Of a stretch of 64,000 bases of DNA, positions 1 to 10,200 are shown one piece after another. The notes under the pieces were generated by a model, which worked only from the letters and a program-made list of their open reading frames with translations, was not told the origin of the DNA and searched no databases. Made by a program: the position numbers and the translations under genes. The stretch is from assembly GCF_900156345.1 (NCBI RefSeq), contig NZ_FTPP01000004.1, positions 1 to 64,000 on the forward strand. Direction: 5' to 3'. Every line of letters starts with the position of its first letter. The first letter of the stretch is position 1. Source of the stretch: Pontibacter indicus. Lineage in GTDB: Bacteria; Bacteroidota; Bacteroidia; Cytophagales; Hymenobacteraceae.

Positions 1-134
1 TGGGTGCCGTTCATATCCCGGGCACGCCAACCGGCGCCGATCCTAACTCCTGGATGCTGGCCTGCATCGGCACTGGTGTGAACCGCTACTTCAACTCAAA
101 CGACAGAACAGCCCTGCGATACCTGTACCAATAG
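1..134 (+). CDS. C-terminal end of an M57-type (HEIGH) metallopeptidase, partial
   Basis: Only the last 43 codons are in the window, read in the frame that starts at base 3 and ends with TAG at 132-134. The residues include HIPGTPTGADPNSWM, then ACIGTG and a final FNSNDRTALRYLY. This matches, from memory, the C-terminus of the Bacteroidota dual-action HEIGH metallopeptidase (M57) family, secreted zinc proteases. The HExxH zinc site would lie upstream of the window, so activity cannot be judged. A strong intrinsic terminator follows 18 bases after the stop. The family call rests on a short tail and is moderately sure. Confidence 0.6.
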   Translation, partial: GAVHIPGTPTGADPNSWMLACIGTGVNRYFNSNDRTALRYLYQ

Positions 135-152
135 TTAGGTTCTTAAAGCTGT

Positions 153-190
153 AAAAAGCACAGCCTCTCCAAAGGGGCTGTGCTTTTTTA
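153..190 (+). terminator. Intrinsic terminator after the M57-type gene
   Basis: Bases 153-165 (AAAAAGCACAGCC) pair with 175-187 (GGCTGTGCTTTTT) around a short loop, and the descending arm runs into six T residues. It sits 18 bases after the TAG at 132-134. Confidence 0.8.
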
Positions 191-628
191 TGCGCTCAAG
201 TTTGTGAGTTTAAGCATGTACATGGCAGTTGTGGCTGCTATACCTGCCCTTGTTTTAGGTATAGCGAAACTTAATGGTGCGAGCGTTCACGCCTTACCTT
301 GTCCTATAACATTCTCAGATTTGCCTTTCCAGCTGAAGTATAGCAATGGAAGATGAGGGGATTATAGGTGTATTTACTACTGCGGATTTACTAGCATTGG
401 GCACACATGCAGGCCGCTTTGTAGCCTTACACCCCTCTGGTCCACTTAAGGGAACAATTCTCTCGTCAAGGCCCATTCCAGAATAGTTTTGGAACAGGAA
501 AAGGCGTCCACGCTCGTGTCGGCTATAGAAGAGTCTCCCAGAGACTGCGCTCGGGACAAACTGGTATAGGTATAGGTATGGAAGAGGCAGTGGCACCTTA
601 TACCTATAAAGAAAGGACAGCTATACCT
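191..628. other. Gene-free stretch with several GGTATAG copies
   Basis: About 440 bases without a credible gene separate the M57-type gene and the convergent S8 peptidase gene. The stretch holds GGTATAG/CTATACC copies at 238, 258, 563, 569 and 621. A 93-residue minus-strand reading frame (315-596) begins inside the repeated TATAGGTATA words and has no recognisable domain, so I do not call it. Confidence 0.5.
237..265. repeat. Inverted pair of the GGTATAG word
   Basis: GCTATACCT (237-245) and AGGTATAGC (257-265) are a perfect 9-base inverted repeat with an 11-base loop. It lies about 100 bases beyond the M57-type stop codon. The same arrangement recurs between other genes in this window, see 25768, 42890, 45306 and 54547. 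Confidence 0.75.
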
Positions 629-3277
629 TTACTGCACCACCACTTTACTCGACAGTACAGTGCCTTTTTCGTTTGTCAGGCGGATGATGTAAAGCCCGGG
701 CAGGAGGCCGCTGGTCTGCAGTTCTTTTAGCATACCTGTCTCATGCGATTCCCGCAAAGGCCGGCCCAGGCGGTCGATGATCTGTACGCTTACTGTCTCG
801 TTTTCCACGGCAACGAACAGGGGCTGTCCGACTGCAACCGGATTGGGGTATACCTGCACAAAGTTTTGCGGGGTGTATATCACAGCCTCTTCCTGACTGT
901 AGATCGTTTTGCCATTAGCTGTGATCGCACTGGCGCGGTATACGTTTCGGCCGGGTATGGGCTTTGGGTCCAGGAATTGGTACTGCAGGCCGGCAGTTGG
1001 GCTGCCGTTGTCAATTGGTTTAAAGCTGCCCTTCTCCAGGCGCTCGAGGCGCAGGTGGGCCAACTGGTAGGTTGTGCTAAGATTCAGGTTGAAACGAGCT
1101 ACATCGGGCGTTACCAACTGGTGAGGCTGGAAACTGCTGATGTAACACGGCGACGTCTCTGCATCCGTCGGAATACTTCGGCTATAAGTTACCTGAGCGC
1201 CTTGGATAAGAGGGGCCACAGCCAGGTAGCGACCTTGCAGGGCGCTCCGGTCGATGATAGCGAGCGTGTCGGATGTGATGGTAAGCGGCTCCAGGTGTGT
1301 GGCGCCAAGCTGGAGCAATTGGTACTCCTGCGCATTGGGCTGCTTGCTCCAGTGCACCATCAACTGCTCTTCACAACTGAAACCGATCTGTATAGTGGCC
1401 GGACGGGCCAGGATAAACTCTTCTGTCTGCAGGGCTATACCTGTACCAAACAATCGTAGCTGAGCCTGCGCTACTGTGTCAGGCGCTTGCCAGGTATAGC
1501 TGCCTTGGCGCAAATCTATACCTGATGCTACGGTATGCCAGTTATCGGAGTCCTGTAGGCGGTACTGTAGCTCGGCCACACCAGTAGCGGCATTGGGCTG
1601 CCAGGCAATACGGTTGGCCTGGCCAGCTGTCAGGGTTGTGGTAGCCATGGGGTATAGCCATTCCAGGCCTTGCTCCAGTTCATACACCAGGCTAAACTCC
1701 TGCGCGCCCTCCGGCACACGAAAACCCGACACCTGCAAGGTATAGGTACCCGCTGCCGGTGCCCCGATTGTGATTTGCTCTACGTTATTTAAGCGGTCCG
1801 GTCTGCGACGGGCAGGCTTTTGCAGCGAGTCGGGGTGGGGGAAAGTGCTCAGGACCCAGGGAAGCCAGCTCTTGCCGGAAGCAGGATGGCGCAGCACTAG
1901 GTCCAGGTCGTTGACAAGTGCTGTTTCAACGTCAGGGGCTGCGGCAGGGTCATGCCAGACCAGGGTGGCCTTCAGGCGCCTTACTCCCTTGGGCACGTTC
2001 AGTTGAAACGTGCGCGTCTGGCCTGCGGTCACCGCATCGAGCTTAAATCGCTGGCTTTCTATGCTGCGAAGTGCTCCAAGCGCATCCGCATTGCCAAAGC
2101 CTGACGCAAAATCGGGGCCGGGACTGCCGGCATCTTCTGCACTGTTGATCAGGGCTGCTTTTACTAGCGAGGCCGGTGGCAGACTGCCGTGCTGCGCTTT
2201 GTAAAGCTGCTGCACCAGCAAGGCTATACCTGATACCACTGCCGCCGATTCAGACGTGCCTGCAGCGCCATGGGCCACCAACTCCGGTTTGATGCGACCA
2301 TCATATGCGGGCCCTCTGGAACTGCGTATCCCCACCTGCCCATCCGGGTCGAGTGCCCCTACGCTCAGGGTGTTTTTGGAGGTTTTGAACTGACCGGTCA
2401 GGTTGGCTATACCTGGCAGATCAGCATAGGTGCCGCTTGACTCGGCTTTGTCGCCGCTATTGCCAGAAGAGAACACGTGAAGCAGCGCAGGGTGCTGGAA
2501 GCTTTGCTCATCGTAAGCCTGCGCCTCCAGGCCATAATAATTTTCCACCCCTACACCATAGGAGTGGTTTTGCACACTTATACCTTGGCTTAACAAATCT
2601 GCGCTGTTGTCAGGGAACAGTTCTTCGAAACTGGAGTGGGCGAGGAGGGCATGCTGCGTCACGCCTTTGCCGCTAGGGCCTGAGTTGCCGGCGCCTGCCA
2701 ACAGGGTGGCCATGGTGGTGGCGTGCGAACTGCGGTTGCCCTGTATCGTTTCCGGATTGAGAACGCGACCCTGCAGGTCAATGTCGTCCGGGTCGAAGGC
2801 GGCCTCTTTTACGGACACCGCCATACCTTGCCCCGCCATCTCCGGGAAGGCAGCCTGTGCAGCGTATACGTTGTTCACCACAAAATCTGTGTCTTTCAGC
2901 TCCAGTTCCTCCACAGCCCTACGGTTGGGCTTGTCCACGTATAGCACTTCTGATGATGCGGCCAATTGCAGCAGCTGCGCTGGTTTAATGCCGCTGATCA
3001 GCAACATATTGCCTTGTGAGCCAGAATCTTTAATGGTAACAGCTGGCTGGTGTTGCTGCAGCCAGGTATAGAACGCCTTTTTGTTGGAAACCTGTATCCG
3101 GTACGAGGCAGCGGGTGCTGTTTGGGAGAGGCGCTGCAGATGAGGTGCCAGTTTGCGAACTGTCTGTTTCGGAAGAGTTGATGGAGCCTGTTGTGCCTGG
3201 CTTTGAAGCGGGAGCAGGGCCAGCAGGAAGAGCACAGGGAGCCAGTGTGTTTGTTTCAGTTTGTAGCGTGGTGGCAT
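629..3277 (-). CDS. Secreted S8 (subtilisin-like) peptidase with type IX sorting domain
   Basis: A signal peptide (hydrophobic VLFLLALLPL, then QSQAQ) is followed by a propeptide-like region, an S8 catalytic domain and a C-terminal type IX secretion sorting domain (VYPNPV near the start of the last ~75 residues, ending SSKVVVQ). I chose the ATG at 3277; an in-frame GTG at 3295 would add six residues. Numbering from that GTG, the catalytic His is H191 (SSHATTMATLLAG), the oxyanion Asn N279 (FSSGNSGD) and the nucleophile S348 (AAGTSESAA). The position that normally holds the catalytic Asp (VxVxD) reads VSVKE, with Glu at 164. The protein is probably exported across the outer membrane by the SprA-dependent system whose translocon gene lies just downstream at 4247-11434. 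Ten GGTATAG-type words fall in or beside the gene. Confidence 0.88.
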   Translation of the reverse strand: MPPRYKLKQTHWLPVLFLLALLPLQSQAQQAPSTLPKQTVRKLAPHLQRLSQTAPAASYRIQVSNKKAFYTWLQQHQPAVTIKDSGSQGNMLLISGIKPAQLLQLAASSEVLYVDKPNRRAVEELELKDTDFVVNNVYAAQAAFPEMAGQGMAVSVKEAAFDPDDIDLQGRVLNPETIQGNRSSHATTMATLLAGAGNSGPSGKGVTQHALLAHSSFEELFPDNSADLLSQGISVQNHSYGVGVENYYGLEAQAYDEQSFQHPALLHVFSSGNSGDKAESSGTYADLPGIANLTGQFKTSKNTLSVGALDPDGQVGIRSSRGPAYDGRIKPELVAHGAAGTSESAAVVSGIALLVQQLYKAQHGSLPPASLVKAALINSAEDAGSPGPDFASGFGNADALGALRSIESQRFKLDAVTAGQTRTFQLNVPKGVRRLKATLVWHDPAAAPDVETALVNDLDLVLRHPASGKSWLPWVLSTFPHPDSLQKPARRRPDRLNNVEQITIGAPAAGTYTLQVSGFRVPEGAQEFSLVYELEQGLEWLYPMATTTLTAGQANRIAWQPNAATGVAELQYRLQDSDNWHTVASGIDLRQGSYTWQAPDTVAQAQLRLFGTGIALQTEEFILARPATIQIGFSCEEQLMVHWSKQPNAQEYQLLQLGATHLEPLTITSDTLAIIDRSALQGRYLAVAPLIQGAQVTYSRSIPTDAETSPCYISSFQPHQLVTPDVARFNLNLSTTYQLAHLRLERLEKGSFKPIDNGSPTAGLQYQFLDPKPIPGRNVYRASAITANGKTIYSQEEAVIYTPQNFVQVYPNPVAVGQPLFVAVENETVSVQIIDRLGRPLRESHETGMLKELQTSGLLPGLYIIRLTNEKGTVLSSKVVVQ

Positions 3278-3410
3278 AGGGGCATAGAATAGCACTAAAG
3301 CTACTCAATAGCTACCATATAGGCAATAGCTAATTGAGTATGACTTGCTGAAAATCAGGGCTATACCTGTGTTTAAACAAGAAACCTTATAGGAGAGAGG
3401 TGTGGGTGCG

Positions 3411-3785
3411 CTACAGCTCGTAGATCCACTTGAAGAGCAGGACGCCCAGAATGCAGCCAATGGTGTTGCTCAGCACATCCACAATATCGCCCTGACGGCC
3501 AAGTATAAAAAAGTGCTGCAGCAGTTCGATCGCGATGCCGAACATGGAGCTCACAAAAAATGCTGATCGGATGGCGTGGAGCTGCACACGCATGTAAGTA
3601 TACTGTTTTTTGAAACCCACCACCATCAGGAAGGTGAGCACGGCAAACATGAAGGCGTGCGCAAAGGAATCAAAAGAGAAGATCTCCCAAATAGAAAGGG
3701 AGGGCATAGAAGAGGAGGGCAGCAGCGTCAAAACCATGATCACTGCTGCCCAAATAATGGTAAAGAAGTTATACCGTAGGATCAA
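3411..3785 (-). CDS. VanZ-like membrane protein
   Basis: 124 residues with four predicted membrane segments. Features typical of VanZ-like proteins are the first helix ending in LTLLPSSSMP, the DSFAHAFMFAVL segment with a conserved His, and the ELLQHFFILGRQGDIVDVLSNTIG region near the C-terminus (Glu, Gln, Arg, Asp and Asn conserved). The biochemical role of stand-alone VanZ proteins is mostly unknown; the name comes from teicoplanin resistance in enterococci, which should not be read as resistance here. It starts 22 bases after the end of gcvH on the same strand and may be the last gene of the sprA-gcvH unit. Confidence 0.85.
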   Translation of the reverse strand: MILRYNFFTIIWAAVIMVLTLLPSSSMPSLSIWEIFSFDSFAHAFMFAVLTFLMVVGFKKQYTYMRVQLHAIRSAFFVSSMFGIAIELLQHFFILGRQGDIVDVLSNTIGCILGVLLFKWIYEL

Positions 3786-3807
3786 ACCTGCCTCTATACT
3801 TGCAAAA

Positions 3808-4188
3808 TTACTGACCGATTACTTCGCGGTAGCCTTCAGCTGTCAGCAGGCCTTCGATTTCGCTTGTGTCGCCGATAGACAATTTGATGATCCAGCCGTC
3901 GCCGTAAGGATCGGAGTTCACCAGCTCAGGGCTGCCGTCCAGCTTCTCGTTGAACTCGAGCACCGTGCCGCTCAGTGGGCTGAACAGGTCAGACACCGTC
4001 TTTACTGCCTCTACCGTACCGAACACATCGTTCTGGCTGATTTCTTTGTCCACCGTGTCGATGTCAACATACACGATGTCGCCCAGCTCGCTCTGCGCGA
4101 AGTCCGTGATGCCAATGTAAGCTATGTCGCCTTCTACGCGCACCCACTCGTGGTCTTTGGTATACTTGAGGTTGTCAGGTAAATTCAT
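3808..4188 (-). CDS. gcvH: Glycine cleavage system H protein
   Basis: A 126-residue lipoyl carrier that shuttles the aminomethyl group between the P, T and L proteins of the glycine cleavage complex in the cytoplasm. The sequence begins [16 protein letters not shown], the family signature, and the lipoylation site is K63 in [15 protein letters not shown]. Length is standard. It lies 58 bases downstream of sprA; a TATTTTTG box at 4216-4223 could give it its own promoter. The P, T and L genes are not in the window. Confidence 0.97.
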   Translation of the reverse strand: MNLPDNLKYTKDHEWVRVEGDIAYIGITDFAQSELGDIVYVDIDTVDKEISQNDVFGTVEAVKTVSDLFSPLSGTVLEFNEKLDGSPELVNSDPYGDGWIIKLSIGDTSEIEGLLTAEGYREVIGQ

Positions 4189-4215
4189 ATCTATTGCTTT
4201 GGGTTAAATGATATC

Positions 4216-4223
4216 CAAAAATA
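4216..4223 (-). promoter_or_regulatory. Possible -7 element for gcvH
   Basis: Read on the minus strand this is TATTTTTG, a full match to the Bacteroidota TAnnTTTG element, 27 bases before the gcvH ATG. No TTG box is found at the usual 19-21 base spacing, so the call is weak. Confidence 0.35.
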
Positions 4224-4246
4224 CGGTCTTTTTCGCAATGAAAAAA

Positions 4247-7200
4247 CTATTGCAGGCTAACACGTAACTGTACTCCTCCTTCCGACACACTGTTTCGGAA
4301 AGAAGTGGATATTTTAGGATCGGACACGGTGCGCAACAGGTAGAACTGGATGTTCACGCGCTGGCTCAGCACATAATCCACGGTAGGGCGCAGTTGCAGC
4401 TGGCGGGTACCGTTGGTAATCTGGTTCTGGCTGATCTCGTTGCCCTGCTCGTCCTGTGTAATGGCCCGCTGCACGGTCTGGTTATCGCGCACTGACATGT
4501 CCATGCGTATGGTCAGCTCGTTCTCCAGCGTGCGTCGCTCACCGCCTATCCGGAAAGGTATACGGAAGTTGGTCGTGGCATACCCGAAGCCGAAGGTATA
4601 GTCCTTCACGTTGGTTTCGGTTACCTGGGCGTTGGTAAGGTTGAGCGACAGGTTGCGCTCGATCCTGTACCCAAGGCGGCCGGTCAGATTGGTGTTGGTC
4701 CTAAAGTTCACACCCAGCAGTTCCAGTCGCTCCTGCACTGTGAGCTGGTTCACGATGTAGAACGGAATCAGCTGCCCGAACTCATTGAGGCGGGTTGGGT
4801 AGTCACCCGGGTTGTTTTCGTACGCCAGTGAGGTGGTAAAGCTCGTCACGTTGTAGGTCGAGTTGTAGGAGTGCGTGAGGTTTACCTGGCTGAACCAGCG
4901 TTTAAAGAATTCGAGTTGTGACAGGCCATTGTAGTCAATGCGCCAGTTAGGGATAGGCAGTCGCTTCACCGGGTTGCCTCCCTTGGCCTGGTAACCGCTG
5001 GCATCGCGCCCCTGGTAGGCGTATAGGAAAGACTGCAGCAACACATCCTGCGAGTTCAGGGTATAGCCCGAGTCGCCGGCGGCCGCATTGGCGTTGGTAA
5101 GTCGCTCGCGTATCTCGTAGCGGTTGCGGATAAAGTTGTCAAAGGCAGCCGACGTGCCGTCTGCTGTCTTCTCGAAAATGGTGCCCAGCGCAAAGAAGGA
5201 CGTGCTGAATGAGCCTGTACTGATCGGGTTCTGGCGTTCGTTTACGGTGCCGATGTTGCCGAAGTCATCGAACTGCTTGCGGTAGAACACCTCGTCGATC
5301 TCCGACACATTGCGGCGAGCATCGAGCTGCAGGTTGAAGTTGCGGAAAGGCTCCATGTTGGCCCTGGCTGTGAAGGTCTCAGTATTGATGCTGCTGAATG
5401 GCGTGTTCAGGTACTGGCTGCTGTCGGTGTACCAGCCGTTGGTGAAGGCGCGGTTATACAGCTCGTCCAGGTCGTACTGGCGACCCAATATGAACGGAAG
5501 CCCCGGCGCATCGAAGCCATCGTCGAAACCGAACATGTGGGTGCGTGGCAGGTAGCCCGGCATCATGGTGCCCCGGTTCTGCAGGTAGGTGAAGTTCACC
5601 GAGCGGGTCATCATCAGGAAGCGGGCCAGCCCTTTGGCCAGTTTCATCTCAGAGCGCTTCTGTACCACCGAGTCGCCGGGGGCGGGCACCGGCGGACCGG
5701 CCTGCGGTTGCGACGGGCTGTTCACCTCTTTCAGGAACTTGACCTTGTTGTAGAGCTTCACCATGTCAAAACGGCCGTTCACGCTGAACTCAGAGTTGTT
5801 CTCAGCGGTGTTACCTAGCTTGAAAGGAGCATCCTGGTTCAGGGCAGTAGAGCCCGCCGTCCAGATGTAGGTAACGGCGTAGCGGGTTTCGGCACCCAGC
5901 CAGTCGGTGAGCGGAAGTTTGTCGAACGGCACTTTGTAGTTGGCAGCCACCAGCTGGTTGAAGTGCGTGTTGCGGCCAAAGTTGCGCAGGTTGTTCCAGA
6001 TCACCTTGTTCTTATATCGGAGGGAGTCCACGTCGCGGTTGATGCGGTAGTCCGGCTCGTCCACCACGGCGCGGTTGGTGGCGGTATAGTCCAGCGACAG
6101 GCTCTTGCTGATGTCCCACTTCAGGTCGTAGATGCGGTTGAAGAAGAAGTACTTTTGGAACGTAGGCTCTATACCGCGGGAGGTGATCAGGCCGGAGCCC
6201 GGATCGCGGCGCTGCAGGAACGTTTCGTTATACCTGCGGTCGAGGTCGGCGCGGAAGGCGAATCGGCTTGGCAGCGGCGTAAAGTTCAGGTCTTTGATCA
6301 GGCGCAGGTATGGCGATTTGAGTTTCTCGCTTTTGGCGAAGAACTCGTAGTTGCGCGGCGTGTTGGTATAGGTATAGGCCACCGCCCCGGTATAGGTGCG
6401 GGTGAAGTCGCGGTCCGTCTCAATGTTGGTGAACAGGCGCTCGGCATATGAGTATGAGAAAGACAGGTTCTCAATGTCATATGGGCGCACCTTGGCCTCC
6501 GGATTGGTCCGTTCCTTCCGCACGTTCAGTAAACTCACACTCTTTCGGGTCTCTCGGGTGCTTACTTCGCGCCTGTACTCCCGCTGCGTTTCGTTCGTCT
6601 CATACCTGGTCAGCGACTGCTCCAGCGGCACATCCTTGTCGAGCGGGTCAAACTGCGGAGCGCTGTTCATGGTACCGTACTGCACCGACACCGGCACTTT
6701 AATGCCTAGCTTTTCAGGCAGGAATTTATCGGCCACGATGTTGGCGCTTACATCAAACACGGCGGTGTTCTCGCGGGCACGCTGCGCGATCTTCTGCTGC
6801 AGGGCGCCAAAACCGATGGTAGTATAGCTACCAGTTGCCGTGACGTTGGCAAAGTCGGCCAGTTTGGTGTTGAGGCGGGCGTTGGCGGCCCAGCCGGAGT
6901 TGTTTCTAAAGTCTGTTACGCGTAGCTCGTTCACCCACACGCACACCGATTGCGGACGGGCGTCTTCGCCGGGCACGGTCGGGTTGCGCAAACCGATCAT
7001 CACGCTTTGCACCTCACTGAAATCCGGGTTACCCACTACGCGAATCATCTTGCCACCTTCCAGCATGACCTCAAACGGACGACGGTTGTCCCAGCCTCCT
7101 GCAATCCGGTTTCGCTCCACTTTGGCGTTCACAAAATCCTCCAGGGCCACGTCCACTTCGTTCTCAGCGAGCCATATGCCTTCGCGACTGGTCGTGCCGG

Positions 7201-10200
7201 GCGGTGTCAGTTTGAGCGGCACCACGTACTCGTAGTAGTTCTGGGTATAGTCGGTACCGATGCGTACAAAGGCCTGCACATCGTTGTCGCGGGTGTTCGG
7301 GTCGCGTGACTGGGCATGCAGGAACAGCTTGAGGCGCTTGTAGATCAGCATGTCGATGGTCAGGTTCTTGTACACCGCCTTCGAGAAAGAGTCCTTCAGA
7401 TCCTCCACGCACAGCTGCATCGCCTGCTCGTTCTGGCGGCGGTTGTTGGTGGCGGCATAGTCGCGCAGGCGCTCTATACCTGGCGGCATCACATAAGGGA
7501 TGAGCGTTTCGTCCTGTACTTTTTCGCCGTTCTCTTCGATGTTCACGGTAGACACAGTAAATGAGCGGGCATCGTCAGTACAGTTCAGGCAAGGGTTACC
7601 GTCCGTGATCGGCTGCAGGAAGGTGCGCCACTGGTTGGCCACAAACTGGAACTGCACAAAGCGGAGCACCACCGGATCGGCAAACTCCGTCATGTACATG
7701 CGCATGAAACGGATGGACTTGAAACCGCTGATGTTGCCCACGTTGCCCGTCGGCTGGCGCACCGGCACGCGGAACTGGTACCAGGTCACGTTCTCACCGG
7801 TCCTGGTATCCACGATCTTGTCCACGATGTAGTTCTCGCCTACACTCATGCCGCCCGGCTGCAGTTTGATCTTGTACTCGTAGTACTGCTCCAGGTCGCT
7901 GATCACGTTGTCGCGGTTCAGGTCTTCCTTGTCCGGGAAGGCATAGTTAGAAAAACGGCTCTGCTCCGGCGAGTTTCCTTCCATGCCGTTGAAACGCTTG
8001 TAACGCTCCAGAATGCCGGCGTTCTGCTGGTCATAAGATTCGTCGAGGTGGTGCAGGAAGTTATCGGCTGAGGGGTCGGAGAGCACGGACTGAGGCGCGC
8101 CGCCCGGTATACGGCCCAGGAAACTATTCTGGAAGAACTCGCGCTCTGCATTGTCACCTAAACCATCCAAACCAATATCTTGGAAACCGCGTGCGCCTGG
8201 CACAGCCGAGAAAGCATCGGTCAGGAACTGCTGGGTGGTCACGCGGCCCCAGGCGGTGGTTTGCATGTTCTGGTTGTCGGTAGCGGAAGTCGGCAGGCCG
8301 TTCTCAAAGGCATAGCGGTTGTCTTTCAGAATATCCTCCGATACGTTGCCCAAGTTGATCACCAGCTCACCGCCTTCGTTGTTCACGATTGGGTTACCGT
8401 TTTCGTCTTTACGTCCTCTCGGGCCGGTCAGGAAAGGGTCCATCAGCCAGAACTCCACATACTCCACGTTGGCATTGTCGAAGTCGGTGTCGAAGGTGAT
8501 CTCGCGGCTGATACCGCCCCAGTTCTTGCGTGGGTCGCCCTGCAGCCTGCCCTGCCCGTCCAGTTCCGGATTGTAGTTGTATTGCCCACGTTCCCGTGGG
8601 TAGTAGGCCATGTCGAAGGTATACTCGTAGGCGTTGGCGATCTCCCGGTCACGGCCCGGGAACACCTCGTAGCGGGGCACAGGTCGTACGTAGTGATTCG
8701 CGAGTTCCTCGTCGTTGATGTTGCTCGGGCGCAGGCCTTCGCTGTCGCGGTAGAAGATTTGGTCGATGGTATACCAGGCCACGCGGGCGCGGTTGTAGGC
8801 GTATTCCAGGCCAGTGCCCTGCGCCAGTGGGGCAGGAGTGGCAGCCAATCGCCAGGTGGTGTTGTTGAAGCCACCCAAGCTGAACGGTGTTTCGGCTCCT
8901 TCAAAGTCGTCAAGGTATGAGGTGCCGTCTTCGTTCACCGGCGACTTGGAGGCAGCGGGCACCAGGTGCGCAAACTCACCACTGAAAGTCACGCTAGACG
9001 GCGCTTTGGTCTGAATGAACGGGATCATGTCCGTCATCTTGGTCAGGAAGCGCGACTCGCGGTTAAAGTTTACATCCAGCCCGTAAATGGTGTTGTTGGT
9101 AGGCTCGTCGCCGATGCTCACACGGTTGATGTACGGCCTTTCGTTCAGGTGCAGCACCGTACCGCCCAGGTTCAGGTCGTTGTTCACGCGGTAGTCGAAG
9201 CGGGCGCCCAGCATGGTGCGGGGCTGTATGTTGAGCAGTTCGGCTTTTTCGTAGGTCACGCGCAGGTCGCTGGCTGAGGCAATGTAGCTGGGGTTCAGAA
9301 TCTTGATACGGCCAAGGTCATAGAAAACCTGGTAGTCAGTACCCTCTTCCAGGCGCGTGCCGCCGGAATATACCGCCACAGAGCCCTCGGCAATGCGGAA
9401 ACCAGGCAGCATAATCTCGTCCGTAGAACTAGCCTGGAAACGGCCTTTGAGGAAAAACTTTGCTTTTAGGGTGTTTTGCTGCGCGTCCGTCTGCGTCTGT
9501 TCGTAGAGCTCCTGGAAAACGTAGCGCTCCACTAAATCCTGACGCCCTTGAAACTTGCTGGCCAGGTATGAGCCGAATGGTTCTACCACCGGGAAGATGA
9601 TACGTCCTGTCTCTGGGTCAATGGTGATACCTTCCAGAAAGTCGAAGTTGCCGTCACGGGGCTTGTCATTGTTTGTGTTAACGTTGTCGAGGTTGAGCAC
9701 TTCGATCAGCGGGATGTTCTGGATCGGGCTTGGTTCTTTTAAGCTGGTGATGTCAACGCCCGTTTCATCGTCCTTGTAAACGATCTGAAGCTGGAAGTTC
9801 TGGCGGTTCACCTGTGTCGCGTCCAGGCTATAGACGTTTTTCATCATCAGGTCCCAGGTCGGGTACTCCAATGCCGGGTTGGTCGCCTTCAGCAACTTCA
9901 TGTGGATCACCTGGTCGTCGCGCAGGTTCTGGTAGTCCTCCATCAACTCGCCCACCTTGTAGGTCTGGCCGTTGTAGGTATACTCAAAGGCCACGCCCAG
10001 CACCTGGTCGGGCAGCAGGGCGGTGGTGAGGGAGATGTAGCCAAGTTGTGGATTGAACTTATACTCGCGCGGGTCCAGTCGGCGGGCGCGCACGTGTTCA
10101 AAGTCGATGGCCTTCTGCAGACCCAGGCTGTTCAGGTAAGTGTCCACCTGGTCGTTGTTGCGGGCCTGCGGGTTGGTGTTGATCAGGCTGTAGAGCGTGT

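Noticed and set aside
315..596. 93-residue minus-strand open frame after the M57-type gene
   Set aside because: It starts inside the repeated TATAGGTATA words, has no recognisable domain and an odd composition.
743..1459. Plus-strand frame of 238 residues inside the S8 gene
   Set aside because: Antisense shadow of a well-supported gene on the other strand.
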